Source of the DNA: JBFIHF01 sp964411125
Lineage (GTDB): Bacteria; Myxococcota_A; Bradymonadia; Bradymonadales; Bradymonadaceae
DNA: 64,000 nt
Direction of reading: 5' to 3'
Assembly (NCBI GenBank): GCA_964411125.1
Contig: CAYPJU010000019.1
Location: 25,340-89,339, forward strand
Shown: positions 52,901 to 61,637 of the stretch, piece by piece
Layout of the letters: each line of letters begins with the position of its first letter
Position numbering within the stretch: position 1 is the first letter of the stretch
Program-made: the position numbers and the translations under genes
Notes under the pieces: generated by a model
Database searches by the model: none
What the model was told of the DNA's origin: nothing
Seen by the model: the letters and a program-made list of their open reading frames with translations, nothing else

Positions 52901-54556
52901 CATCGTGAGCTCGTCGGCAGCGCGTTGAGCCAGCCTTATCTGTTCGACGGGACCCCCGTCGTGAAGGACGTCCGCCTGTGCAACGCCAACGGGCGGCTCA
53001 ACACGAGCTACGCCTGCACCGAAGTCTGTACCGACTGCGCCTACCCGCAGCCGCTTCAGTGGCGCACGGTCCTCGTCGAAGGGCGAGGACTCGCCGGGAC
53101 CGGTTACTACGCGCTCGACATCACTCGCCCCGGCGGGATTTCGGTGAGCGAATCTTCGGCCGGAACCCTACGGAACCCGGACCCGATCTCTCTGTGGGAG
53201 CTCGACCCGTCGTGGGAGCGCGTCCAGAACCGCTACCTCCTCGCGGAAGACCCCGACCGAGTGCAGGGTGACGTGAACTCCGTGCCGGACACGCTGACGC
53301 AGAACTGCTTCGATCTGGCTGGAATCCTGGACCCGGACAAGTTCTGGGAGGCCTCTCTGATGGGACTCAGCGTGAGCGAGCCCGAGATCGGGACGGTGCT
53401 GGTGGACATGGGCAACTCCGCAGGTGCGGTGCAACGTCCGGTCGCCGTGTTCGGAGGCGGACTCCCGATCGCCGACGATACGTCGTGTGGCGCCGCCGCC
53501 CGCGGTATGGCGATCTACGTCGTCGACCTGCAGACCGGCTCCATCCTTCGGCGCTTCACCACCTGGGTGGACGAAAACGGCAACGAGCGTCTCTTCTGGG
53601 ACTACAACACCGAAGACCTCGCCCTGGACGATCCCGGGCCGGGTTACTTCTCCGGCTCGCCGGCGCTCTTCGACGGTGGAACCGGCGCGATCGCTTCGCG
53701 CGGCTTCATCGGCGACTCGAGAGGCCGCCTCTTCCGGATGGATTTCCTGAGCTCGGATCCGAGCGAGTGGGAGGTCAACCTCTTCTTCGACCCCTACCAG
53801 GACACGCAGATCGAAGCGCTCCGCAATTCGATGTCGATCGACGGTGACGTTCCGTTCGGTCCGGCCGGATTCAAACCCGGCGTCGCGCTGACGCCCGACC
53901 GTCAGGTGACGGTCAGCTACGGTCTCGGTGAGCCGGGCGACACCGTCTCGGCCGGCCAGGTGCAGGCGGTGCTGACGCTCGTCGAGGATCTCGCGACCCG
54001 CGAAGGCAACCTCGTCTGGGCGGAGGTCTTCCCCGAAGGCGAGAAGCTCACGGGGTCGCCGGTCATCTTCGACCGCACCGTCTACTTCCCGACGTACACC
54101 ATCCCTGTCGAGGATCTCTGCGAGCCGGGTTCCGCTCGAGTCTGGGGTCTTCAGCTCTTCGACCCCTACCCGGGCGACATCGAGACGTTGGGTGTCTTCC
54201 AGGGGAACACGGCGATCTCGTCGAGCACCCGTCTCGTGACCGACGACGCCAGCGACGGCGACATCAAGTGGTGGGGACCGATCGATCCGACGCTCATCCG
54301 CGGAGTCACCGTGACGCTCGGACCGCAATGCGGAGCCGTGAGCGATGGGACGACGACCACTTTCACCCCGGGGCAGGCGACCAAGCCTCAGCTCGTGGTC
54401 CAGACGAGCGGTGACGTCGACGTCGAGGACAACATCAAGAACGCCGACAATCCCGGCGGCTCGGCCATGACGAACGAAATCGATCGCCTCGTGGTCGATC
54501 TTCCGCGTCCCACGACGCAGTCGATCCCGATGAGCTGGTCGATCATCTCGAACTGA
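49955..54556 (+). CDS. pilY1: PilY1-like type IV pilus tip-associated protein
   Basis: The 1533-residue protein has a signal peptide (cut near VQASSQA), an N-terminal von Willebrand A-like part (FVLVVIDSSASMEWT, with the D46-x-S48-x-S50 metal site) and a C-terminal PilY1 propeller region (PTMLYVASMEGFLHALYTGE, EAWAYMPYLLHRELVGSAL, TVLVEGRGLAGTGYYALDI). PilY1 proteins sit at the tip of type IV pili and act in adhesion and surface sensing. The vWA part is interrupted by long acidic inserts that may bind calcium (DGNGLPGYGG, DNDCNGDTVNGD). It follows the minor pilins and overlaps the next lipoprotein gene by one base. Confidence 0.92.
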   Translation: MQKKTKHLALAIAASSALLVPVQASSQADPTAAGGGKKPFVLVVIDSSASMEWTDDGDDEFPQFDPTIPTNIPDTVAASSKLLGAYDVQSLVDVQPGNATEGPIAFGPCVVWEPGDEGEDTDKVCKEYVRPPWKGDMPASWTIARPDDKWLKRTDGDVVTSRWFNAMRGSGDLSGGFTGMRLQDNYQPRHVTIKEVMTGEMILYPSGVSDPAGPGVTAFAPSQYGPGCWLVPRMRNASAVPTQDSTICVDPSDSDGLDYNDSEFWSFPDFMQPYPHFQETYDDQWRNGVMDRLGNTVIFGFAAFDGFRERLDRNYDSTGDGYPDAREWYDDLNDSIDGNGLPGYGGSSKDEGDNDCNGDTVNGDRCYDLGLYKVVMPKKLDVPTTYLPYLSNFTQIALNDTGYLRHKDQDKIELDADADKSSDNRYLGATFQDGVDKYIDKFRLGTQPIARATPLAAVMHDTYQFFAEGQDGNNPFSDEGGKPNDPFAECRPKHVVLMTDGKPEPERGDPSTLSAAFGYDVSRYIYDDVVTEISDLTNDVENIVYPTDPADEFQYGVKVHVVGLSIQDESDPTASTAVKTMAEMAMAGQTCAEVLLGPEYLPTAKGGTCDQVPADPDAPARACLVDQSAHTASYTFTRPDADIAENCTFAPALILDTNDPEVLQRALSRLFSEILASSGLASRTRAVVANRLDDLTYTQGGQYRFFSGTRIDGSDYWKGVINRLAQPCGAGAPYPQKSLDQEVGDLVQLGSGKSDRRRVWTVVPDEDIWAFDDRQPQEIGGANNNPTYTQFPMNWKLSQVEDDHDEFQGQYLDAALTMSDLIGTRIPFRGIALEEGYDEAGSSVPHYEQMNATNESELDSIVNTYRARVENRVAVSNGGTLADSRVLGGILNANPVVVGPPNLDLPIGSYREFRAMHADRPTMLYVASMEGFLHALYTGELQDGVPQRALTEEGNYPTSDLGNTAVDAVDQREAWAYMPYLLHRELVGSALSQPYLFDGTPVVKDVRLCNANGRLNTSYACTEVCTDCAYPQPLQWRTVLVEGRGLAGTGYYALDITRPGGISVSESSAGTLRNPDPISLWELDPSWERVQNRYLLAEDPDRVQGDVNSVPDTLTQNCFDLAGILDPDKFWEASLMGLSVSEPEIGTVLVDMGNSAGAVQRPVAVFGGGLPIADDTSCGAAARGMAIYVVDLQTGSILRRFTTWVDENGNERLFWDYNTEDLALDDPGPGYFSGSPALFDGGTGAIASRGFIGDSRGRLFRMDFLSSDPSEWEVNLFFDPYQDTQIEALRNSMSIDGDVPFGPAGFKPGVALTPDRQVTVSYGLGEPGDTVSAGQVQAVLTLVEDLATREGNLVWAEVFPEGEKLTGSPVIFDRTVYFPTYTIPVEDLCEPGSARVWGLQLFDPYPGDIETLGVFQGNTAISSSTRLVTDDASDGDIKWWGPIDPTLIRGVTVTLGPQCGAVSDGTTTTFTPGQATKPQLVVQTSGDVDVEDNIKNADNPGGSAMTNEIDRLVVDLPRPTTQSIPMSWSIISN

Positions 54557-55176
54557 TGAAGCTCCGCGTTCTCATCACTGTCGCCGGTCTCCTCGTTCTT
54601 GCTGCGTGCAAGGACGAGGAGCCGCCTGCGCCTGCCAAACAGGTGGAGGAGGCCGCACCGCAGGAGGCAGAGGAGCCTCGCGACCCGTTGCTCTCGCTGC
54701 GGCAAGCGTTCGGCCTGCCGATTCCGCCCGAGGTCGTGCACGTTCGGCAGACCGACCAGCTAGTTCACGTCGAGACGAAGCTGAAGATCGCCGAGGTGCG
54801 CGAGTTCTTCGAGAGTCGGTTGGTCGACTTCGAATTCATCGACCACGGACCCTATCGGTTCGAAGCGGTCGGGCTACGCAGCGGAATGCCGAGCATCTTC
54901 GTGACCTACCGTCGTGCCTCGCTCCCGACCGTGGTGCGCTACCAGGCCGCTCCCCCACCCAAGAAATCGGTGGAAGAGCGTGCTGAGATCGCTCGCAAGA
55001 CTCGTGAAGCGCGCGAGAAGGGGAAACCCGTCACCGAGACGATGCCGGACGGGACACCGATGGCTCCCGGGGCCGTTTGGGGCAAGCCGTACACGCCGCC
55101 CCCCGGCTCTCCGCTCGACCAACCCCGCTACCGCGCCAACTTCGGCAAGCCCTGGGGCACCTGGGTGCCGAACTAG
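54556..55176 (+). CDS. Lipoprotein at the end of the pilus gene cluster
   Basis: The 206-residue product has a lipoprotein signal (MKLRVLITVAGLLVLAAC, Cys18), an acidic/Ala-rich linker, a small alpha/beta domain (about 60-125: HVRQTDQLVHVETKLKIAEV ... FEFIDHGPYRFEAV) and a Pro/Gly-rich C-terminus. It overlaps pilY1 by one base and is the last gene before repeat copy 3. A part in pilus assembly is inferred from position. No family is recognised. Confidence 0.78.
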   Translation: MKLRVLITVAGLLVLAACKDEEPPAPAKQVEEAAPQEAEEPRDPLLSLRQAFGLPIPPEVVHVRQTDQLVHVETKLKIAEVREFFESRLVDFEFIDHGPYRFEAVGLRSGMPSIFVTYRRASLPTVVRYQAAPPPKKSVEERAEIARKTREAREKGKPVTETMPDGTPMAPGAVWGKPYTPPPGSPLDQPRYRANFGKPWGTWVPN

Positions 55177-55201
55177 CCCGCGAGACGAGGCTGTCGCGAG
55201 A

Positions 55202-55335
55202 GGGGGACGGTTGGGCTTCGCCCAAACCCACCAGGGGATTCTCCCCTGGACCCCGAAGTTTAGGGGGACGGTTGGGCTTCGCCCAAACCCACCAGGGGAT
55301 TCTCCCTTTGGGGCAAAGCCCCACGGCGTTCAGCC
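55202..55335 (+). repeat. Dispersed hairpin-rich repeat, copy 3 (two truncated units in tandem)
   Basis: Unit A (55202-55261) has the 5' blocks only: GGGGGACGGTTGGGCTTCGC, the AGGGGATTCTCCCCT stem and CCCCGAAGTTT. Unit B (55263-55335) repeats the same 5' blocks but switches within the second stem, at TTCTCCCTTTGGGGCAAAG, straight to the 3' hairpin and GGCGTTCAGCC. The inner part present in copies 1 and 2 is missing. Shared sequence between A and B is nearly identical for 50 bases. Confidence 0.85.
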
Positions 55336-55745
55336 GAATCGACAGCCCCGAGATGCGCGCTCCGAAATCGGCGTTTCGCGCCGATGTTGATCACTTCGAA
55401 ATCGTGGGTCGAGCCTGACCGACGCCCAAACTGGAAACAATCAAAAACCCGTCGGGGAGAAGCGTTCGAGAGGCCGGGATTTCGACGGTGGAGCAGGCAC
55501 TTCCCCCGCGCCGTGTGGGGTTTTGCGCGTATTTGCATCCGATTGTGTGCCGTTCCTGTGCAACCCATAGATCGCTGCGAATCTTTTCTTTATTAGTTGC
55601 GGCCGGAAGAACTCCGACGTCAGCGCAAAGTCCTTGAGACCCCCGGAATACGGGGAGCAACTCGTTTGTCTGATCGCCGGCTCGTCCAGGGTGGGGAAAA
55701 AATCCCCGATCCCTGGGAAACGGTTAACACACAATGAGGAATCGA
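55336..55745 (+). other. 410-base leader region upstream of the giant lipoprotein gene
   Basis: No gene is seen. The middle is AT-richer than the rest of the window (TTTTCTTTATTAGTTG near 55584-55599) and may contain the promoter. Downstream lie a CCCCG-GAATA-CGGGG stem near 55637-55651 and a long hairpin at 55686-55716 (CCAGGGTGGGG / CCCCGATCCCTGG, loop AAAAAAT), ending 29 bases before the start codon. A CGCAAAGTCC string and a GATCGCCGGCTCG string recall parts of the GEMM riboswitch class, but the required 5' hairpin is not evident. Confidence 0.45.
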
Positions 55746-58700
55746 ATGGCATCGCTTCAACCTTTAGTCCGACTTCTGTTGGCAGTGAGTTTCGTCACTG
55801 CCCTGTCGGCCGGTTGTGGTGGCTGCGGCGAACCGAACCAGGAGGACGTCTGTGCAGACGTCACCTGCGAGGGCGGCGTATGCGACCCCGACACCGGACT
55901 CTGTACCAACGCCGACGTATGTGACGGCGACGACGCTTGTGTCGACGGCTTCGTATGCCGCGACGAGGCGTGTGTCTCGAGCTGCACGTCGAACTCGAGC
56001 TGCGGGGAAGGCTTCTACTGTGACGACGGGGCGTGTGCTCCGAATCCTTGCGCGGACGTCGAGTGCGACCGCGGAGTCTGTGAGATCAACACTGGTGAGT
56101 GCGTGAACGCCTCGGCGTGTACCAGCGCAACCCAGGCCGAAGCGTGCCTCGACGACCACCTCTGTGTGGACGGCGATTGCATCCAGGTCGCGGACTTCTG
56201 CGCCGAACTGGCGTGTGACCGCGGCATCTGCTCGGCGGACGAGCGAGCCTGTGTCAACGTCGACAACTGCGCCGGCGACGACATGAACTGCGTCGACGGC
56301 TTCTTCTGTGCCGACGACAACACGTGCCAGGAGAACGCTTGCGCCGACGGCGGCGAGTGCGCTCGTGGTGTGTGTGACCAGGTGAGCGGCGAGTGTGTGA
56401 ATCCCGAGACCTGCGCGGCGGCCGACGACTGTGTCGACGGCGACGTCTGCCTCTCCGGTAGCTGCACTCCCCAGACCGAAGCCTGTGGTGCCGAAGGTTG
56501 CCCCGGCAACCAGGCGTGCACCTACGACGCGTCCGCTCTCACGGCGGCGTGTGAAGAAGATCCGGCAGGCGGCTGCTTGAACGCCGTGGACTGCGTCGAC
56601 GATCGCATCTGCCTGGACGGCGCCTGCGCCGCTCCCGAGGCATGCGTCGCCGACGAGCGCGAGCCGAACGACACCGATGCGGAGGCCGTCGCATTCGCGA
56701 CCGCCGCCAACCTCGGAACGATTCCCAACCTCAGCCTCTGCCCGGGCGACACGGACGTCTTCTCGTTCGACTCGCTCGAGGATCCGGACGAAGAGGGTCT
56801 CCTCCTCGTCCGCGCCGACATCGTCCCGACGGACGTCGGCCTCGGTACGGTGACCATCGAACTGGTCGGACCGAACGGCAACGTCGTCGCGACCGGAACG
56901 AACGTCGAAGCGGGCGTCGCCCGGACCTCGGTGGAAGTCTCCGCCACGGTCGACATCGTCGTCGGTACGGACTACCTCATCCGCGTGTCATCCAGCGATG
57001 CCACGACCGCGGGTGTGCGCTACGACCTGACCGCCGACGTCGTCTCGATGGACGTCGTCGCGACCTGCAGCAACCTCGCCACGCTGACGCCCGGCACGCC
57101 GGTCGTCGGCACGACGGTCGGAGTGACGAACACCGCGCTGCTTTCGTCGTGCAACGATGACGACGCGACGAAGCCCGAGGTCGTCTATGCTCTCGAACTC
57201 ACCGAAGACGCCTGGGTGGAGCTTCAGCTCACCCCCGAGCTCGGCTACGACGCGGCGCTCAGCGTTCGCGCGGCCTGCACCAACAACGAAAGCGAGTTCC
57301 CTCAGGCGTGCGAGGACAGCGGAGGCGACGGCGATGCCGAATCGCTCGCCCTCGCACTCAGCGCCGGCGTTCACTACGTCGTCGTCGAGTCCTACGACGC
57401 CGACGAGACGGGATCGTTCGTCCTGACGGCGAAAGCGAACCCGCAGATCTGCACCAACGACGACAACACCTGCATCGACGGTACGACCGCTTCGGTCTGC
57501 AACGATTCGCGCACCGAGTTCGAAGACGTCGACTGCCCCGACGGCTGTGACGCCGGTACGGGGGCATGCCTGCGTCCGGCTGGCGACGTCTGCGCCACCG
57601 CGGTCGTCGTCGACCCGGCGACCGGGTTCGAAGGCTACCTCGCGCTGACCGGCTTCGCCAATGACTACGAGGCCGGGGACAGCTGCGTGACCCAGGACGG
57701 CTCGTTCTCGCGAACCGACGGCGAAGACGGCGTCCTCGTCGTCGACCTGCCAGCCGACAAGGTCCTGACGGTCGAAGCGGTCAGCACCGCCTCCGACGAC
57801 AACTCGATCTACCTTTCGACCGACTGTTCGGACGTCACGGCGTCTTGCCTCGTCGGTGTCGACGAGGTCGGCTACTCGTCCTCGAACCCCGAGTTCGTCT
57901 TCTACAAAAACGATACGGGAGCCACTCAGCAGATCTACATCTTCATCGACGTCGGTGACATCGACTCGAGCATCGGACAGGTGCGCGTGAAGGCGTTGGT
58001 CCGCGATCCGGTCTGTACGCCCGGCGAGCGACGCTGTGTCCTCAACCGTGAGTCGCAGCTCTGCAACGCGGCGGGTACTGCCTACGACCAGACCACGGTC
58101 TGTGAAGACGGGTGCGATCCGACCTCCGGTGCTTGCACGGTCACGAACGACCTCTGCTCGGGGGCGACGGCGCTCACCAACGGTGTGGCCGCACAGGGTA
58201 CGAACCTGGGTTACGCCGACGACTACGAGCCGGCCGAAGACTGCGGAAACCTGCAGTACGACAACAACTACGGTGCGTCCGACGCGGTCTTCCGCGTCGA
58301 CACGACGGCGCCGAACCAGACGGTCACGGTGACCCTCGACCCGGTCGGGTTCGACGGAACGCTGTGGGCGTCCGATTCCTGCGACATGGACATGCTCGGA
58401 AGTTGCCTGGCCGGTGTCGACGACACCGACAGCGACGGCGCCTCCGAGGAGATGGTCTTCTTCGCGCCGACTCCCGGCTCTTACTTCGTCACCGTTCAGG
58501 ACGGCGACTCGGGAGGCAGCGAGGGGTCGTTCACCATCACCGCTTCGTGGACCGACGCGCCGTGCGTGCCGGGTCAGACCCTCGGCTGCAATCTCGCTGG
58601 CGATGCCCGTCAGTACTGCAACGAGGTCGGCGAGATCGTCGACTACACCTGTAGCGTCGCGGGTTGTGACGCGACGACGGGCAAGTGCGTCGCCCCGACG

Positions 58701-61292
58701 GGCGACGTCTGCCTCGACGTCATCGAGCTCGACCCCGCCGGCGGAACCTACAGCGGTCGCCTCACCAATGACGGCACGGACGTCCTCGACTTCTCGAGTG
58801 GCGTGACGGACCGCTGCGACTTCTCGTACGGCGACACCGACGGCGACGAGATCTTCCACGCAATCCAGGTCACCCAGGGCGACCTCCTCACGGTCGCGTT
58901 CAACGACAAGGGCTCGGGTGACGGCAACGTCTACTTCCAGTCCGACTGTGGTTCGCTCGACAGCTGCTTCGGCTTCAAGGGCGACGGCGACCAGACGATC
59001 GAGTACTTCGCGTCCCAGTCCGAGACGATCTTCGTGGTCGTCGACGCGGACACGACGTTGAGCTCGAACGCCTTCGACTACGACCTGACGTACTCGGTCA
59101 CGCAGCCCGGCTGGGTCTGCGAGCCGGACACGACCCGGTGCGTGGGGGCGCAGACGCTCGAAATCTGCGCGGCCGACGGGTTCTCCTCGACGCCGGTCCA
59201 GTGCCCGACGCAATGCGGTATCTCCGCAGCAGACGGCTCGGCGACCTGCATCGACGACCCGACGTTGACCGACTCGTGCACGACCGCTCCGAACGTCGGT
59301 GCAGGCATCTCGCTGCGCGTCGACCTCGAAGACGAGCACACGGGGACCATTGACGCCAATGGCGCCGCATGCGCCTTGGACGGCTCGGGGCCCGATGCGG
59401 TTTTCGCGGTCAACGCCGCGGCGTACGACGTCATCAAGGTCGACGCGGAATCGACGTCGACCCTCGACGACCTCGCCATCTACATCATCGGCGACTGCAA
59501 CGACGCAGCCGGGACCTGTCTCGGCGGCGTCGATCAGGACGACGATCTCACGTTCAGCCACCAGGTTACGGCGACCGGCACGTACTACGTGGTGATCGAC
59601 CACGACTCGGGCACCATCTACGGTACCGACGTCGGCGTCGACATCTCGGTCGAACCGGGCTGCCTGCCGACCACGCCGCCGTCGTGCAGCGCGGACGGAA
59701 CGGCGCTCGAGTTCTGCGTGGGTGGAACGACCGAGCAGTACGCATGTGCTGGCGGTTGTGCCAACGCGGCCTGCGTAACCCCCCGAGGTGACGCCTGCTT
59801 CGACGCCATCCCGCTCGATCGGACGAAGGCGTCGGTCGCTGGAACGTGGACCAACAACACCGACACGGTCGACACCGGTGACGACCTGACAGGCAACTGC
59901 CTCGTCAACAGCGCACCGGACGGGGCCGACGACATCTACGCCATCGACCTCGCCGCCGGCGAGACCTTGACGGCGTACATGACGTCGGACGAATCCGACG
60001 CCGACCTCTACTTCCTCGACGACTGTCAGAGTCCGACGACGTCGTGCGTCGCCCACAACACCAACCGTGACGTGGAGACGCCGATCTCGTACCACGCGGC
60101 GACCGCTCAGCGGATCTTCGTGGTCGTGGACCGCGACGACACTTCGACGGACAACTCCTACACGCTCTACTACGACATCGCGTCGACGGCGTGTGGTGTT
60201 TTGGCTCAGTGCACCGATGCCGACACCCTGGTGGAGTGCAACGTCGACGGGACGGTGAAACGGACCACGACGTGCGCAAACGGATGCGTGGCGGGTGGCT
60301 GTCAGGTCCCGGCCTTCGAAGCTGACACCTGCTCGGGTGCGGTCGACATCGGGTCGGGTGGCGTATGGACCTCCGACTGGGATCTGTTCGCCGACGACCT
60401 CAACTTCAACGGCCTGTGCACCGGTGAGGAAGAGGACGGGCCGGACATGTACTTCAGCGCTACGCTGACCGCGAACCAGATTCTGAACGTGAACGTTCAG
60501 TCGATCGGGTTCGAGGCGCCGCAGATCTACTTCCTCAGCGACTGCACGGGAGACGCTCTGAGCTGTCTCGCGGGTGCTCACGAGGATGCGGTCGGTCAGT
60601 CGGTGGAAGACAGCGTCACGCTCACCTATCAGGCCCCGGCCGACGAGACGATCATCATCGGTATCGACTCGGAGTTCTCGTCTTACGACGAGCCGGTCCA
60701 GGTGAAGTTCGACGTGTTGACGCCGGACTGTGACCCCGCGACGTACCAGCAGGCATGCACCGCCGACGGCGATGCGTTCACCTACTGCAACGCTCGCGGC
60801 TTCACTCGGGAGTACATCTGCGAAGGCAACGGTGTCTGCGACGCGACCACGGGTCGCTGCGCCGAGCCGGTCGGTGACGTCTGTCTCGACCCGTTCGATG
60901 CGACGCCGACGGCGAGCGCGACCCCCGAGATCACGGGTGGGACGTTCGCCGGGTTCTCCGACGACTACGACCTCGGGACGGGTAACGCCTGCACGGGTTC
61001 CCGGACGATCGGCAACGAGCCGGTCTACGTGGTCGATCTGACGGCGGGCCAGACGCTGACGGTGGAAGCGGTCTCGACGGCGGCGACGCCCGAGGACATC
61101 GCGGTCTACCTGACGCCGAGCTGCACCGACATCGACGACGTCTGCCTGGCAGGCTCGGACGTGGAAGGTGCGACGGCGACGCCGGAGAAGGTCACCTACA
61201 CGGCGACCGGCGACGAGTCGGTCTACGTGATGGTGGATTCGTTCTACAGCACGGCCAGCGGCACCTTCGACCTGACGGTCACCGTCAACTGA
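55746..61292 (+). CDS. Giant Cys-rich lipoprotein with about nine PPC-like domains
   Basis: The 1848-residue product has a lipoprotein signal (MASLQPLVRLLLAVSFVTAL, then SAGC, Cys24). Residues 25-300 are a Cys-dense region of repeated short modules (DxxC-x-GGVCDPDTGLC, CVDGFVCRDEACV). From about 305 onward come some nine units of about 170 residues, each a PPC-like beta-sandwich (for example EPNDTDAEAVAF, GTYYVVIDHDSG, QRIFVVVDRDD) joined by Cys-rich linkers of the form CxxxGxxxxxC...CxxGCDxxTGxC. The start at 55746 is set by GAGGA five bases upstream, which overlaps another ATG at 55734. It is probably on the outer surface, for adhesion or substrate binding. Confidence 0.85.
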   Translation: MASLQPLVRLLLAVSFVTALSAGCGGCGEPNQEDVCADVTCEGGVCDPDTGLCTNADVCDGDDACVDGFVCRDEACVSSCTSNSSCGEGFYCDDGACAPNPCADVECDRGVCEINTGECVNASACTSATQAEACLDDHLCVDGDCIQVADFCAELACDRGICSADERACVNVDNCAGDDMNCVDGFFCADDNTCQENACADGGECARGVCDQVSGECVNPETCAAADDCVDGDVCLSGSCTPQTEACGAEGCPGNQACTYDASALTAACEEDPAGGCLNAVDCVDDRICLDGACAAPEACVADEREPNDTDAEAVAFATAANLGTIPNLSLCPGDTDVFSFDSLEDPDEEGLLLVRADIVPTDVGLGTVTIELVGPNGNVVATGTNVEAGVARTSVEVSATVDIVVGTDYLIRVSSSDATTAGVRYDLTADVVSMDVVATCSNLATLTPGTPVVGTTVGVTNTALLSSCNDDDATKPEVVYALELTEDAWVELQLTPELGYDAALSVRAACTNNESEFPQACEDSGGDGDAESLALALSAGVHYVVVESYDADETGSFVLTAKANPQICTNDDNTCIDGTTASVCNDSRTEFEDVDCPDGCDAGTGACLRPAGDVCATAVVVDPATGFEGYLALTGFANDYEAGDSCVTQDGSFSRTDGEDGVLVVDLPADKVLTVEAVSTASDDNSIYLSTDCSDVTASCLVGVDEVGYSSSNPEFVFYKNDTGATQQIYIFIDVGDIDSSIGQVRVKALVRDPVCTPGERRCVLNRESQLCNAAGTAYDQTTVCEDGCDPTSGACTVTNDLCSGATALTNGVAAQGTNLGYADDYEPAEDCGNLQYDNNYGASDAVFRVDTTAPNQTVTVTLDPVGFDGTLWASDSCDMDMLGSCLAGVDDTDSDGASEEMVFFAPTPGSYFVTVQDGDSGGSEGSFTITASWTDAPCVPGQTLGCNLAGDARQYCNEVGEIVDYTCSVAGCDATTGKCVAPTGDVCLDVIELDPAGGTYSGRLTNDGTDVLDFSSGVTDRCDFSYGDTDGDEIFHAIQVTQGDLLTVAFNDKGSGDGNVYFQSDCGSLDSCFGFKGDGDQTIEYFASQSETIFVVVDADTTLSSNAFDYDLTYSVTQPGWVCEPDTTRCVGAQTLEICAADGFSSTPVQCPTQCGISAADGSATCIDDPTLTDSCTTAPNVGAGISLRVDLEDEHTGTIDANGAACALDGSGPDAVFAVNAAAYDVIKVDAESTSTLDDLAIYIIGDCNDAAGTCLGGVDQDDDLTFSHQVTATGTYYVVIDHDSGTIYGTDVGVDISVEPGCLPTTPPSCSADGTALEFCVGGTTEQYACAGGCANAACVTPRGDACFDAIPLDRTKASVAGTWTNNTDTVDTGDDLTGNCLVNSAPDGADDIYAIDLAAGETLTAYMTSDESDADLYFLDDCQSPTTSCVAHNTNRDVETPISYHAATAQRIFVVVDRDDTSTDNSYTLYYDIASTACGVLAQCTDADTLVECNVDGTVKRTTTCANGCVAGGCQVPAFEADTCSGAVDIGSGGVWTSDWDLFADDLNFNGLCTGEEEDGPDMYFSATLTANQILNVNVQSIGFEAPQIYFLSDCTGDALSCLAGAHEDAVGQSVEDSVTLTYQAPADETIIIGIDSEFSSYDEPVQVKFDVLTPDCDPATYQQACTADGDAFTYCNARGFTREYICEGNGVCDATTGRCAEPVGDVCLDPFDATPTASATPEITGGTFAGFSDDYDLGTGNACTGSRTIGNEPVYVVDLTAGQTLTVEAVSTAATPEDIAVYLTPSCTDIDDVCLAGSDVEGATATPEKVTYTATGDESVYVMVDSFYSTASGTFDLTVTVN

Positions 61293-61344
61293 CGGTCAAT
61301 GGCATCACGACGTAACCGCGTTTTTACCTGAGGCGCGGTTGCTG

Positions 61345-61387
61345 GCCCCCGGGCGAACTACCCTCCCGCCCGGGGGCTCTTTTTTTG
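61345..61387 (+). terminator. Strong Rho-independent terminator of the giant lipoprotein gene
   Basis: GCCCCCGGGCG (61345-61355) and CGCCCGGGGGC (61367-61377) form an 11-bp GC stem with an 11-base loop, followed by TCTTTTTTTG. Confidence 0.95.
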
Positions 61388-61408
61388 TTGGCCACCAACA
61401 AAAAAAAA
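61380..61408. terminator. Second hairpin, T-tract/A-tract, likely bidirectional terminator
   Basis: TTTTTTTGTTGG, a three-base loop (CCA) and CCAACAAAAAAA form a perfect 12-bp inverted repeat. Read on the minus strand it gives GTTGG/CCAAC followed by a T-tract, so it can also end transcripts of the convergent minus-strand operon. Confidence 0.7.
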
Positions 61409-61409
61409 T

Positions 61410-61637
61410 CCCCGGTTGCCCGGTTGCCCGGTTGCCCGGTACCCGGTACCCGGTTACCCGGTCCTACTTCCCCGGTCCCCGGTNNNNNNNNNNNNNNNNN
61501 NNNNNNNNNNNNNNNNNNNNNNNNNNNNNNNNNNNNNNNNNNNNNNNNNNNNNNNNNNNNNNNNNNNNNNNNNNNNNNNNNNNCCCGGTCCCCGGTCCCC
61601 GGTCCCCGGTCTACTTTCCCGGTCCCCGGTCCCCGGT
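61410..61637. repeat. Heptamer-like CCCGGTN tandem repeat, interrupted by assembly gap
   Basis: Left of the gap: CCCGGTTG three times, CCCGGTA twice, CCCGGTTA, CCCGGTCC, a TACTTCC interruption, then CCCGGTC. Right of the gap: CCCGGTC four times, TACTTTC, and CCCGGTC three times, ending exactly at the stop codon of the minus-strand gene. The unit is seven bases right of the gap and seven to eight bases left of it. The interruption (TACTTYC) occurs on both sides, so a higher-order repeat is likely. The array probably caused the gap. Confidence 0.9.
61484..61583. other. Assembly gap of 100 N
   Basis: Exactly 100 N, the conventional placeholder for a gap of unknown length, lying inside the CCCGGTN tandem array. 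Sequence through this interval is unknown. Confidence 0.99.

Noticed and set aside
49976..52903. 975-codon minus-strand frame inside pilY1
   Set aside because: Shadow of the PilY1 gene; composition rich in Arg, Val, Asp with no domain.
56988..60581. 1197-codon minus-strand frame inside the giant lipoprotein gene
   Set aside because: Produced by the periodic GC-rich codons of the real gene on the other strand; Arg/Val/Asp repeats without fold.
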